Shown here in pieces: positions 18,146-26,952 of a stretch of DNA of 64,000 nucleotides. The notes below the pieces were generated by a model that saw only the letters and a program-made list of their open reading frames with translations, did no database searches and was not told where the DNA came from. The position numbers were made by a program, and so were the translations under genes. Position 1 is the stretch's first letter. The number at the start of each line of letters is the position of its first letter. The stretch lies in assembly GCF_900108365.1 (NCBI RefSeq), contig NZ_FNWQ01000007.1, positions 182,997 through 246,996 on the forward strand. The letters run 5' to 3'. The DNA comes from Chryseobacterium culicis. Lineage in GTDB: Bacteria; Bacteroidota; Bacteroidia; Flavobacteriales; Weeksellaceae.

Positions 18146-19138
18146 TTATTTTAAAGCAAATTCCGGTTTTTCAAGGCGGTTTCCTTTCTGATCGTAAACG
18201 GCAAAGTTGAAGCCGTCCTGAATACAGTAAGATCCATATTCTCCCTGCTTATTGATGGCAATAAAGCCTACCTGAATATCTTTCAGGTTTTTGTTTCTTC
18301 GCTGATTGATTTTTACAATTCTCTCCACGGCTTCTTTGCAGGCTTCCTGTGGATTTCTGCCTTGTCTCATCAGTTCAACCACCAGATGGGTTCCCACGGT
18401 TCTTATCACTTCCTCACCATGACCTGTAGCTGTAGCGGCTCCTACTTCATTATCTACAAAAAGACCAGCCCCTATGATCGGGGAATCTCCTACTCTTCCG
18501 TGCATTTTGAAAGCCATTCCGCTGGTTGTACAGGCACCGGAAAGATTACCCTGCGCATCCAAAGCGATCATTCCTATGGTATCGTGGTTTTCAATATTGG
18601 CAACAGGCTTATACTGGCTGGTTTTTAACCATTCTTTCCATTCTTTTTCTGATTCGGGAGTGAGAAGGTTTTCTTTTTTAAATCCCTGTGAAAGGGCAAA
18701 CTGCAATGCTCCATCTCCTACCAGCATTACGTGCGGTGTTTTTTCCATTACTGCTCTGGCAACAGAAATGGGGTTTTTAACGTGTTCAAGACATGCAACG
18801 GAACCGATGTTATAGTTTTCATCCATAATACAGGCATCCAGTGTTACTCTTCCATCTCTGTCCGGCCGGCCGCCATATCCAACACTTCTTTCTTTAGGGT
18901 CTAATTCTACGAGACGGACTCCTTTTTCGACCGCATCCAGAGCTTTTCCTCCTTTTCCAAGGATTGTCCATGCTTCTTCATTGGCTTTTAATCCGAAATT
19001 CCAGGTAGAAAGTACAATGGGCCTGTTGATTACTTTAGGATTTTCAGGAATATCTTTAGCGATTAAATCCAGAGGATTCACAGCAAGTGCAAGAGAGGCT
19101 GCAGCGGTTTTTTTAATAAAGTTTCGTCTACTTTGCAT
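18146..19138 (-). CDS. Glycosylasparaginase / isoaspartyl peptidase family, exported
   Basis: A 330-aa N-terminal nucleophile hydrolase closely resembling the N4-(beta-N-acetylglucosaminyl)-L-asparaginase described from Flavobacterium meningosepticum. The autocleavage site Asp-Thr lies in NHDTIGM (about residues 177-178 here), making Thr the new N-terminal nucleophile. Further contacts are GRVGDSPIIGAG and TATGHGEE. The enzyme cleaves GlcNAc-Asn, the last step in N-glycoprotein breakdown. I start at the ATG at 19138: MQSRRNFIKK carries a strong twin-arginine motif (SRRNFIK) followed by a hydrophobic stretch, suggesting Tat export. The upstream TTG would bury it. Confidence 0.9.
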   Translation of the reverse strand: MQSRRNFIKKTAAASLALAVNPLDLIAKDIPENPKVINRPIVLSTWNFGLKANEEAWTILGKGGKALDAVEKGVRLVELDPKERSVGYGGRPDRDGRVTLDACIMDENYNIGSVACLEHVKNPISVARAVMEKTPHVMLVGDGALQFALSQGFKKENLLTPESEKEWKEWLKTSQYKPVANIENHDTIGMIALDAQGNLSGACTTSGMAFKMHGRVGDSPIIGAGLFVDNEVGAATATGHGEEVIRTVGTHLVVELMRQGRNPQEACKEAVERIVKINQRRNKNLKDIQVGFIAINKQGEYGSYCIQDGFNFAVYDQKGNRLEKPEFALK

Positions 19139-19190
19139 ATCAGGTTTATTAGGCCTACAAATTAACAATTTTCCGGCTGGTAGAAAAGTA

Positions 19191-19221
19191 AAAAGACTAC
19201 AGAAAATGATCTGCAGTCTTT
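19191..19221 (-). terminator. Terminator of the sulfur operon
   Basis: Stem arms 19191-19201 and 19211-19221 pair with one mismatch, and a T-run follows on the minus strand. It lies about 64 bp after the 19285 stop codon. Confidence 0.55.
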
Positions 19222-19284
19222 ATGTACTGTCAATGAAGAAAAACGGATGATATTATTTTGTTCCGAGCATCATCATGATCTTTT

Positions 19285-19770
19285 TTAATGTGGTAATTTA
19301 TCCCGGAAATAGCCGTATACCCACGTTCCTGCAATAGCACTTAATAGGGTAACGGATACGGCTAATGCTCCTGTTCCGATCTGTGCAAACAAAGGCCCGG
19401 GGCATGCTCCTGTAACAGCCCAGCCAAAACCAAATATCAATCCCCCATAGATCTGACCTTTATTAAACTTTTTGGGAGTCAGTGTGATCGGTTCACCATC
19501 TATTGTTTTTATATTGAATTTTTTGATCAGCCCCACAGAAATCATGCCCACCAATACAGCGCTTCCAATGATTCCATACATATGAAAAGACTGCAGCCGG
19601 AACATTTCCTGTATTCTGAACCAGCTGATCACTTCTGCTTTCACAAAAATAATCCCGAAGATGATTCCTGCAACCAGGTATTTAAGATTATGATACCAAT
19701 GGTGGACCCGAACATTTTTGTTCACACCCAAATTATGTTGATTGATATCCTGTTGCTGTTCTTTTGTCAT
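19285..19770 (-). CDS. YeeE/YedE-type (DUF6691) sulfur transport half-protein
   Basis: A 161-aa membrane protein with about four helices and the signature GWAVTGACPGPLFAQIG, in which the Cys sits in the family's conserved C-x-G motif near a helix end. Two-gene YeeE/YedE systems are thought to import thiosulfate or a related sulfur species, each protein forming half of the 9-10-helix YeeE/TsuA architecture. It is the last gene of an operon with 19799-20362 (28-bp gap) and the MBL-rhodanese gene. Confidence 0.82.
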   Translation of the reverse strand: MTKEQQQDINQHNLGVNKNVRVHHWYHNLKYLVAGIIFGIIFVKAEVISWFRIQEMFRLQSFHMYGIIGSAVLVGMISVGLIKKFNIKTIDGEPITLTPKKFNKGQIYGGLIFGFGWAVTGACPGPLFAQIGTGALAVSVTLLSAIAGTWVYGYFRDKLPH

Positions 19771-19798
19771 GATAAAACTTGTTTCTTTTAAAATTTAA

Positions 19799-20362
19799 TT
19801 ACAGGGTAAGAATGAGAGGCAATATTACATTAGCCATTAAAAATCCTCCGATCATAAAACAGATTGTTGCTACCAAAGACGGCCACTGCAGGTTAGAAAG
19901 TCCCATAATCGCATGTCCGCTGGTACAGCCTCCTGCATATCTGGTTCCAAAGCCTACCAGAAATCCGCCTACAACCATAGTGATAAATCCTCTGATCGTC
20001 AGCAGACTTTCAAAATTCATCAGTTGTACGGGAACCAGATTGCTGTAATCTGTTATTCCGTAGCCTGCCAGTTCTGCTTTCAGATTGGGATGTACTGCTA
20101 TTTCATTGGGATTCACTAAAAAATGGGCAGCAATCATACCTCCCAAAAAGATACCCAGCACAAAAAATAAATTCCAGGCTTCTTTTTTCCAGTCGTATCT
20201 GAAAAAATTCACATTGGCAGGTATACAGGCCGCACAGATATGCCTTAGTGAAGAGCTTATACCAAAGGATTTATTTCCCATAATCAGCAAAGCCGGAACG
20301 GTAAGTCCAATCAACGGGCCTGCAATATACCAAGGCCATGGCTCTTTTATAATTTCCAACAT
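19799..20362 (-). CDS. YeeE/YedE family sulfur transport half-protein
   Basis: A 187-aa membrane protein with about five helices. The conserved motif GTRYAGGCTSGHAIMGLSNL contains the Cys of the family's sulfur-handling site, and an N-terminal CAACIPANVNFF carries two more cysteines. With the neighbouring 161-aa protein it makes up a split YeeE/YedE (TsuA-like) transporter. It starts 9 bp after the MBL-rhodanese gene, so translation is probably coupled. Context points to uptake of thiosulfate or a persulfide-type sulfur compound. Confidence 0.84.
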   Translation of the reverse strand: MLEIIKEPWPWYIAGPLIGLTVPALLIMGNKSFGISSSLRHICAACIPANVNFFRYDWKKEAWNLFFVLGIFLGGMIAAHFLVNPNEIAVHPNLKAELAGYGITDYSNLVPVQLMNFESLLTIRGFITMVVGGFLVGFGTRYAGGCTSGHAIMGLSNLQWPSLVATICFMIGGFLMANVILPLILTL

Positions 20363-20371
20363 TTTTTATTT

Positions 20372-21793
20372 TTAATCTAATTTATTTAAAATTTTAGTTT
20401 GACACACATAATCACTTTTAGGAATTCCTGTGGAGGCAATTGCTTTAAAACCTCCTTCAATTTCGGAAAAATTACGGTATCCTCTTGCCTGAAGAATGCT
20501 TGCCGCTATGGTACTTCTGTAGCCACTTCCACAATGCATGTAGAAATGTTCTGCTGGATTTATCTCATGAATCCATTCATTGATATAAGCCAAAGGTTTG
20601 CTGTAGGCTTCATGAATATGTTCTGCACAGTATTCAATTTCTTTTCTTATATCTATAATCTTTGCTTCTTTTTCTTTGATTTCGGATTCAAACTGCTGTG
20701 CAGAGATACGGTTCACAAAGTCAGTTTCTTTTCCGCTCTTTTTCCAGGCTTCAAAGTTTCCTTCCAAAAATCCTAAAATATGATCAAATCCTACTCTACT
20801 CAAACGGGTCACTGCTTCTTCTTCATTTCCATTTTCCGTTACCAATAGAATGGACTGATTTACGTCTGCAATTAAAGCACCAACCCAAGGAGCAAAATCT
20901 CCATCCAAACCTATATTGATAGACTGTGGAATAAATCCTTTGACAAATTCATGACTGGTTCTTACATCTAAAATCAAAGCTCCTGAAGCTTCAGCAATTT
21001 CTTCAAACTGTTCTGGAGAAAGCGCATGCAGTCCTTGTGAAAGGACCTCATCAAAACTGCTGTATCCTTTTTTATTCATCATCACGTTCATCCCAAAGTA
21101 AGCTGGAGGAGGTAAAAGTCCGTCAGTCACTTCATTGATAAAGCTCTGTTTATCCTTTTGATTCAAAGCATAATTGGTTTTCTTCTGATTTCCCAGTGTA
21201 TCTGCGGTTTCTTTCTGCATATTTTTACCACAGGCGGAACCGGCACCGTGAGCTGGATAAACAGTAATACCATCATCTAAAGGCAATATCCTATGGTACA
21301 AGCTATCATATAAGAGTCCAGCAAGTTCTTCCTGAGTCATATTCGATCCCTTCTGGGCCAGATCAGGACGGCCTACGTCTCCAAGGAATAAAGTATCGCC
21401 ACTGAAAAGCGCTTTTTCTGTTCCATTTTCGTCAATCAACAAGTAGCAAGAACTTTCTAGCGTGTGTCCTGGTGTATGAAGAACTTTAATTTTAATATTT
21501 CCTATTTCGAATATCTGCTCATCTTCTGCGATAATGGCTTCAAATTCAGGTTGGGCTGTAGGACCGTAAACTATTGGAGCGCCCGTTTTGCGGCTTAGGT
21601 CGAGGTGTCCACTTACAAAATCTGCATGGAAATGGGTTTCAAAAATATATTCTAATTCCACTCCATCCTCATTCAGTCTGCGGATATAGGGCTCCGTTTC
21701 TCTTAAAGGGTCAATAATTGCGGCTTTTCCTGCTGAGGTAATATAATAAGCGCCCTGTGCAAGGCATCCTGTATAAATCTGCTCTATTTTCAT
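20372..21793 (-). CDS. MBL-fold hydrolase with two rhodanese domains (persulfide dioxygenase/CstB-like)
   Basis: A 473-aa fusion. Residues 1-240 are a metallo-beta-lactamase domain of the ETHE1/glyoxalase II type, with metal ligands in THFHADFVSGH (about 53-63), HTPGHT and SGDTLF. A first rhodanese domain (about 255-350) has no obvious active-site Cys; the second (about 360-473) has a loop MHCGSGYRST, whose Cys is the persulfide carrier. The architecture fits proteins that oxidise persulfides to sulfite or thiosulfate and transfer sulfane sulfur. It is the first gene of the operon with both YeeE/YedE proteins and has a putative Crp/Fnr site upstream. Confidence 0.88.
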   Translation of the reverse strand: MKIEQIYTGCLAQGAYYITSAGKAAIIDPLRETEPYIRRLNEDGVELEYIFETHFHADFVSGHLDLSRKTGAPIVYGPTAQPEFEAIIAEDEQIFEIGNIKIKVLHTPGHTLESSCYLLIDENGTEKALFSGDTLFLGDVGRPDLAQKGSNMTQEELAGLLYDSLYHRILPLDDGITVYPAHGAGSACGKNMQKETADTLGNQKKTNYALNQKDKQSFINEVTDGLLPPPAYFGMNVMMNKKGYSSFDEVLSQGLHALSPEQFEEIAEASGALILDVRTSHEFVKGFIPQSINIGLDGDFAPWVGALIADVNQSILLVTENGNEEEAVTRLSRVGFDHILGFLEGNFEAWKKSGKETDFVNRISAQQFESEIKEKEAKIIDIRKEIEYCAEHIHEAYSKPLAYINEWIHEINPAEHFYMHCGSGYRSTIAASILQARGYRNFSEIEGGFKAIASTGIPKSDYVCQTKILNKLD

Positions 21794-21824
21794 TGTATTT
21801 ATATTTCATATTTTTATTATGGTA

Positions 21825-21869
21825 CAAATCTCCTGTTTTTGTTTTTCCTCTACAGCTACTTTTGTTACA
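21825..21869 (-). promoter_or_regulatory. Promoter of the MBL-rhodanese operon with putative Crp/Fnr site
   Basis: On the minus strand, a 20-bp site TGTAACAAAAGTAGCTGTAG (21850-21869) is followed exactly 17 bp later by GAGATTTG (21825-21832), a one-mismatch -7 box. The same 20 bp and the same 17-bp spacing occur at 22697-22741. The half-site GTAAC with a four-base spacer resembles Fnr/Dnr-type operators, although the second half is imperfect. The centre falls near -41, a class II activator position. Confidence 0.65.
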
Positions 21870-21877
21870 CAAGAAAA

Positions 21878-22672
21878 TTATAGAAAGATTTCTTTAATGA
21901 CAATGTAAATGCCCATTATCAGGATAAACCATCCGAATGCGGGCTTGAGTTTTTTACCATCTATCTTTTTTGACCATTGAGAGCCGATTATAATGCCTGC
22001 AATGGCAATACCTGTAATAGACAGCAGAAGTCCCCAATCTATTTTCATGTAGCTTACAGAGAAAACAAACCCTATAAGAGAATTAAAGGAAATAATAACC
22101 AATGACGTTCCTATGGCCTTCTTCATTGGAGTTTTTAAAAGATTAACCAATGCAGGAATGATCATAAAACCACCTCCTGCACCTACCAGGCCTGTTAAAA
22201 ATCCGACTATTGCGCCTTGACCCGCTAACAGCAAAATATTGCTTTTATTCTCATTATTTCCTAAAGGCTTTTCCGAAGTATTTTTGCGGATCATTGTATA
22301 AGAAGCGAGGATCATTAAGACTGCAAAGATCAGGAGTAAAAAGATGTTGCGTGTCAGAATAAATTTCTGTGTTCTGAAAATTTCCTCAGGAATTACAGGG
22401 AGAAGATAAATTCTCGTAAGAAAGATGAATACAACAGAAGGAATTCCGAATAGCAATGCTATTTTAAAATTAACCAAACCTTTTTTGAAATAGTCGACAG
22501 ATCCTGCCAGACTGCTTATTCCCACTACAAAGAGCGAATATTCCGTTGCCAGAAAAGCATCAATCCCAAACAGGTAAACGAGGACAGGTACAGTAAGAAT
22601 ACTTCCTCCTCCCCCAATTAATCCCAAAGAAATCCCTATGAAAACTGCTGCTGCATACCCTATAATTTCCAT
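21878..22672 (-). CDS. Sulfite exporter TauE/SafE family protein
   Basis: A 264-aa permease with about eight helices in two repeats. Each half begins with the family's glycine-rich motif: GISLGLIGGGGSILTVPVL near the N-terminus and GFLTGLVGAGGGFMIIPAL in the middle. I start at the ATG at 22672 (MEIIGYAAAV); an upstream TTG overlaps the -7 box and is unlikely. Members export sulfite, sulfoacetate or related anions, which fits disposal of sulfite from persulfide oxidation. It has its own promoter with the same putative Crp/Fnr site as the neighbouring sulfur operon. Confidence 0.87.
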   Translation of the reverse strand: MEIIGYAAAVFIGISLGLIGGGGSILTVPVLVYLFGIDAFLATEYSLFVVGISSLAGSVDYFKKGLVNFKIALLFGIPSVVFIFLTRIYLLPVIPEEIFRTQKFILTRNIFLLLIFAVLMILASYTMIRKNTSEKPLGNNENKSNILLLAGQGAIVGFLTGLVGAGGGFMIIPALVNLLKTPMKKAIGTSLVIISFNSLIGFVFSVSYMKIDWGLLLSITGIAIAGIIIGSQWSKKIDGKKLKPAFGWFILIMGIYIVIKEIFL

Positions 22673-22696
22673 TTCACTATTCAAATTATTATGACG

Positions 22697-22741
22697 CAAA
22701 AATGGGAATGTTCAAAGACGGCTACAGCTACTTTTGTTACA
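22697..22741 (-). promoter_or_regulatory. Promoter of tauE/safE gene with putative Crp/Fnr site
   Basis: The 20-bp site at 22722-22741 is identical to the one at 21850-21869. After the same 17 bp comes CATTTTTG (22697-22704), again a -7 box with one mismatch in the first base. Both promoters having a poor -7 first base and the site near -41 suggests activator dependence. Confidence 0.65.
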
Positions 22742-22937
22742 TAAGGAGATTTTTTAACATGAGGAATACTGATATGTCACAAAGAACAAATAAGTTTTTT
22801 AATGTTGAGTAATTTCTCTGCTCAGTTTACTTCACCCTCGGCCTGTAATAATTGCCGGCCACCCTGTTAAAAATTCTTTGAATTTGACACCATTCCGAGG
22901 AAGCGGAATCGTACTTTTCCTAAGATTGAGAGAAAGC

Positions 22938-23579
22938 TTATGAGCTGAAGGTTTTCAGAATCGTGATTTTATTTCTGCCCAGCTTCAGTTTTCCGTCTTC
23001 TTCCAGCTGTTTCAGAAGCCGGGACACCACTACTCTTGCTGTTCCCAGCTCATTTGCCAGCTGTTCGTGGGTGGTATGGATGGTTTGAGAGCCGGTAATT
23101 CCAGACTTTTTATGCAGCAGATTCAGAAGTCTTTCGTCTACTTTTTTGAAAGCAATCGCGTTGATAATATCCAGCAGCTCTTCAAATCTTTTGTGATATA
23201 ACCTGAAAATATAGTCCAGCCATTCCGGGTATTCTTTTATGAATAAGGAAACTTTGTCTACCGGTAAAAAAAGAATTTCTGCATCCTCTTCTATTTCGGC
23301 TTTAACGATGCTTTTTTCATTGTGCATCCCTCCCAGAAAAGACATGATGCAGCTTTCACCAGCTTTGATATAGTATAATAAAATTTCACGTCCGTCTTCT
23401 TCAGTCCTGATGACTTTCAGCATTCCCTTCATCACAATAGGAATAGAGCGGATGGAAGCATTTTCATCCAAAATAATATCACCTGCATGGTATTTTTTTG
23501 TTATACCATACTGATACAGCTTTTCTACGAGTTCCGGTGATGATGAGAATTCCGAAGAAAGTATCGTGTCGTCCTGCAT
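22938..23579 (-). CDS. Crp/Fnr family transcriptional regulator
   Basis: A 213-aa regulator with an N-terminal cyclic-nucleotide-binding beta barrel (about 20-120), a dimerisation helix, and a C-terminal winged helix with recognition helix region TARVVVSRLLKQLEEDG. There is a single Cys, C77, in GESCIMSF within the sensor barrel; no Fnr-type cysteine cluster, so it is not an Fe-S sensor. It begins 5 bp after the GH20 hexosaminidase stop and is probably expressed with it. The neighbouring sulfur promoters carry a matching type of operator, making it their likely regulator. Confidence 0.87.
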   Translation of the reverse strand: MQDDTILSSEFSSSPELVEKLYQYGITKKYHAGDIILDENASIRSIPIVMKGMLKVIRTEEDGREILLYYIKAGESCIMSFLGGMHNEKSIVKAEIEEDAEILFLPVDKVSLFIKEYPEWLDYIFRLYHKRFEELLDIINAIAFKKVDERLLNLLHKKSGITGSQTIHTTHEQLANELGTARVVVSRLLKQLEEDGKLKLGRNKITILKTFSS

Positions 23580-23584
23580 TTTTA

Positions 23585-25849
23585 TTAATTTATACCAATT
23601 TCATCCACAAACAGCCACGCTTTGGAATCTGCTCCGGGATTTCCAGCCGGAATAATCCCTGCATTTTCAATCGTTACTTTCAAATATTTTGCATTTTGAG
23701 TTCCTACATTCACTTTGATTTTTCCATGGGCATCCTGAATTTCTGCGGTTCCGATTTCTTTGATCAGCTTAAAATTCGTATTGTCATCGGAAATAAAAAT
23801 TTTTGCTGATTTAGCCAGATGAATCCAGCTGCCTTTATTTTCAAGAGTATTAAAATAGACTTCCGTAAAAGCGGTCTTCTTACCCAAATCTATTGTAGCC
23901 AGCACATCCTTCCCCTGGAAGCCCAGCCATGTTTTGCCCAACTGTTTTACATTTCCGATGATACCGTCTACCAATGTAAAAGCTCCTCCAAAAGAGTAAT
24001 TCTCGTTGGGCTGCTGTTCAAGGGTAATGTTTTTTCCGGTCGTCTTTGAAACCGTAAATTCCTGTGCAGAAACTGCGCTCTTCAATTGTCCTTCTTCAAA
24101 ATAAGCGGATTTAATCGTTAAAGAATTAGGAATCTGAACGGCATTCTGATAGGTTTTAGAATTGATTGTAGGATTTGTTCCGTCCAGCGTATATCTGATA
24201 CCTTTCGAATTCTGTGAAGTTGAAAGCTCATATGCAATTCCGTTATTGGCAGGAACTACTTTTCCAATGATGTTGTAGATACTTTTTGCATAATTTACCT
24301 GCATATTATCCAGCACTTTAAACTGACTGATCACTCTGTTTTCAAATTCTTTGTATTTTTTAGGATCTGATGTTCCCCATCCCACTTCAGACAGAGCCAT
24401 TAACCGGGGGAAAATCATGTACTGTACATGTTTAAAATCTAAGATATATTCTGTCCAAAGGTTAGCCTGAACTCCCATAATGTACTGAGCCTGTTCTGCA
24501 TTCAGTTCAGAAGGAATAGGATTGTAAGCATAAACTTTATCCAAAGGGGTAAAGCCTCCAAAAGCATTAGGTTCAGACTGTGGATCTCCCTGGTAGTGAT
24601 CAAAATAACAATAAGCGCCGGGGGTCATTACGGCAAAGTGTTTTGATTTTGCTGCTTCAATGCCTCCGTTTACACCGGTCCAGCTCATGACCGCTGCATT
24701 CGGGGCTAATCCGCCTTCTAAAATTTCGTCCCATCCGATGATTTTTCGCCCTTTGCTGTTGACATATTTTTCGATTCGGTGAATAAAGTAGCTTTGTAAG
24801 CCATGTTCATCCTTTAGATTATTCTTCTTGATCAGTTCCTGGCAGTGTGTGCATTCTTTCCATCTTGTTTTCGGGCATTCGTCACCGCCAATATGAATGT
24901 ATTTGGAAGGGAATAATTGCATTACCTCATCCAAGACGTTCTCAAGAAAGGTAAATGTTTCATCTTTCGGGCAGAAAACATCATCAAACACGCCCCATTT
25001 TGTAGCAGGTTCAAAGGGTCCTTTTGTACATGCCAGCTCAGGATATGCAGCTAACGCGGCCAATGCGTGCCCGGGCATTTCTATTTCAGGAACTACAGTA
25101 ATATGTCTCTCATGCGCATATTTCACGACATCTTTGATGTCTTCCTGAGTATAAAAATAAGGTCCGTAAGGCTTCCCGTCAAATGTATTATCAACATACG
25201 CTCCAATCATGGATTCTTTACGTTTTGATCCGATCTGAGTAAGCTTAGGATATTTTTTGATCTCAATTCTCCATCCCTGATCGTCTGTCAGATGCCAGTG
25301 AAAAGTGTTCAGCTTATACATTGCCAGATAGTCTATATACTGCTTTACCTCATCCACTGTGAAAAAATGACGGCAGACATCCAGATGCATTCCTCTCCAT
25401 GCAAACTTTGGCTGATCTTCGATTTTCATCACCGGAATTTTCTTAGTATCCTTATACTGATCAATAATCTGAATTAAAGTCTGCAGAGCCAGAAAATATC
25501 CTTGTCTTGTATAGGATTTAATATGAATCTGTTTTGGAGAAATTTCCAATGCGTAATATTCTTTTTTCTCTTCTGCATCTGCTGCGGAAACCGGAGGAAT
25601 TACAGAATGTATTAAATGAATATCTTCCCCCTTCTGAGCATATTGAAATTCGAGCTGTGAGCCTGTTCTTTTTTTGAAATATTCCGTCTCCTCTTTCGGC
25701 AGCTCGCCACTTAGGATGAAAATGTCCGGAATTGCAAATTCTCCCTGCAAAGTCTGAACTTTTTGCGGGTAAGGGATTAAATTTAATGTATTTTGGGCCA
25801 GAATCACGTTTGAAATCAGTATAAAAAATGCTAAAAAAGTCCGTATCAT
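23585..25849 (-). CDS. Secreted beta-N-acetylhexosaminidase (GH20)
   Basis: A 754-aa enzyme. Signal peptide MIRTFLAFFILISNVILAQ; GH20 N-terminal domain (about 22-145); catalytic barrel (about 146-500) with the catalytic pair D323-E324 in HIGGDECPKTRW, plus HWHLTDDQGWR. C-terminal parts include a chitobiase/FN3-associated segment (GIRYTLDGTNPT) and a discoidin (F5/8C-like) domain ending the protein. It removes terminal GlcNAc or GalNAc from glycans using substrate assistance. No T9SS domain, so periplasmic. The Crp/Fnr gene follows after 5 bp. Confidence 0.93.
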   Translation of the reverse strand: MIRTFLAFFILISNVILAQNTLNLIPYPQKVQTLQGEFAIPDIFILSGELPKEETEYFKKRTGSQLEFQYAQKGEDIHLIHSVIPPVSAADAEEKKEYYALEISPKQIHIKSYTRQGYFLALQTLIQIIDQYKDTKKIPVMKIEDQPKFAWRGMHLDVCRHFFTVDEVKQYIDYLAMYKLNTFHWHLTDDQGWRIEIKKYPKLTQIGSKRKESMIGAYVDNTFDGKPYGPYFYTQEDIKDVVKYAHERHITVVPEIEMPGHALAALAAYPELACTKGPFEPATKWGVFDDVFCPKDETFTFLENVLDEVMQLFPSKYIHIGGDECPKTRWKECTHCQELIKKNNLKDEHGLQSYFIHRIEKYVNSKGRKIIGWDEILEGGLAPNAAVMSWTGVNGGIEAAKSKHFAVMTPGAYCYFDHYQGDPQSEPNAFGGFTPLDKVYAYNPIPSELNAEQAQYIMGVQANLWTEYILDFKHVQYMIFPRLMALSEVGWGTSDPKKYKEFENRVISQFKVLDNMQVNYAKSIYNIIGKVVPANNGIAYELSTSQNSKGIRYTLDGTNPTINSKTYQNAVQIPNSLTIKSAYFEEGQLKSAVSAQEFTVSKTTGKNITLEQQPNENYSFGGAFTLVDGIIGNVKQLGKTWLGFQGKDVLATIDLGKKTAFTEVYFNTLENKGSWIHLAKSAKIFISDDNTNFKLIKEIGTAEIQDAHGKIKVNVGTQNAKYLKVTIENAGIIPAGNPGADSKAWLFVDEIGIN

Positions 25850-26064
25850 GGGATGGGGTTAAGGTTTGAGCTAAGATAATTATTTTTCAAAACTCTTTGA
25901 ACCTTTTTAAAAAACAAATTTCAATATCTTCCATGGTTCTGGTTCTTCTGAAAGGGCCGCTCTGGAATAGTTAAAATGTATATGTAAGAAATTGTTCTAT
26001 AAGATTTTAATACTTATGGTTTGTTTTTTGATCAATTTAATCAACTTAAAAAAATTTAAAGGTT

Positions 26065-26072
26065 TAAATTTG
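26065..26072 (+). promoter_or_regulatory. -7 box upstream of the DUF4197 gene
   Basis: TAAATTTG matches TAnnTTTG and lies 13 bp before the ATG at 26085. TTTG at 26037-26040 could be a -33 element, but the spacing (24 bp) is long. Confidence 0.5.
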
Positions 26073-26084
26073 TAAAAAAATACG

Positions 26085-26900
26085 ATGAAAAAAAGCATTT
26101 TTCTGGCGGCCGGATTATTATTTTCAATGTCAGCACAAGCACAACTTCTGGATATCATAAAATCTACCGTTAAAAGCAAAACCGGTGTAGATCTGAATCT
26201 ACCTGTAAAAAATAATGGTACTGCAACTTCTACCACAACCAGTACATCTTCCGGTCAGACGACTCATTCATCTGCCAACCTTGGGAATCTTACTTCTACT
26301 CAGATCTCTTCAGGATTAAAAGAGGCTTTAAGCATGGGGGTAACAGATGGAGTAAAAAAGCTGGGAGTAACGGACGGTTTCTTTAAAAACGAAGCCGTTA
26401 AAATTTTAATGCCTGAAAAGTTAAGAAAAATAGATGCTACTTTGCGGTCCATCGGAATGGGAAGTCTGGCTGACCAGGGGGTAAAATTACTGAACAGAGC
26501 GGCCGAAGATGCAGTAACAGAGGCTGCACCGATCTTCGCAAATGCAATCACCTCTATGACGATTACCGATGCCAAAAACATTTTACTGGGAAGTAATAAT
26601 GCGGCTACGAATTATCTGCAGGGAAAAACCCAGACTCAGCTGTTTAATGCCTTTCAGCCTAAAGTAAAAGCTTCTTTAGGAAAAGTAGGTGCTGATACAC
26701 TTTGGAAAAACCTGATTTCAAAATATAATACTTTTACAGGACAGGCTGTAACGACTGATCTTAATGAATATGTTACTACAGAAACCATTAACGGCGTATT
26801 CAAAATGGTTGCGGATAAAGAAAGCGGAATCAGAAATACGCCCGCTATGAGAACGACAAGCATTCTGCAGAAGGTGTTCGGGGCTCAGGATGGGAAATAA
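26085..26900 (+). CDS. DUF4197-type exported protein
   Basis: A 271-aa protein with signal peptide MKKSIFLAAGLLFSMSAQAQ, a low-complexity Thr/Ser linker (about 45-70), then an all-helical domain (about 75-271) whose pattern matches DUF4197: SGLKEALSMGVTDGVKKL, FFKNEAVKILMPEKL and DAKNILLGSNNAATNYL. The function of the family is unknown; members are predicted periplasmic. It is monocistronic, flanked by its own -7 box and terminator. Confidence 0.82.
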   Translation: MKKSIFLAAGLLFSMSAQAQLLDIIKSTVKSKTGVDLNLPVKNNGTATSTTTSTSSGQTTHSSANLGNLTSTQISSGLKEALSMGVTDGVKKLGVTDGFFKNEAVKILMPEKLRKIDATLRSIGMGSLADQGVKLLNRAAEDAVTEAAPIFANAITSMTITDAKNILLGSNNAATNYLQGKTQTQLFNAFQPKVKASLGKVGADTLWKNLISKYNTFTGQAVTTDLNEYVTTETINGVFKMVADKESGIRNTPAMRTTSILQKVFGAQDGK

Positions 26901-26921
26901 ATATAATTAGACTGAATATAT

Positions 26922-26952
26922 AAAAGCTGTTTCATGATGAAGCAGCTTTTTT
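26922..26952 (+). terminator. Intrinsic terminator of the DUF4197 gene
   Basis: Arms around AAAGCTG and CAGCTTT (with an inner TTCAT/ATGAA pairing) are followed by a T-run. It directly precedes the first repeat unit. Confidence 0.75.

Noticed and set aside
22891..22908. ATTCCG/CGGAAT hairpin as terminator of the Crp/Fnr gene
   Set aside because: No T-run follows on the minus strand; the short palindrome looks like dispersed repeat DNA (GAGGAAGCGGAAT).
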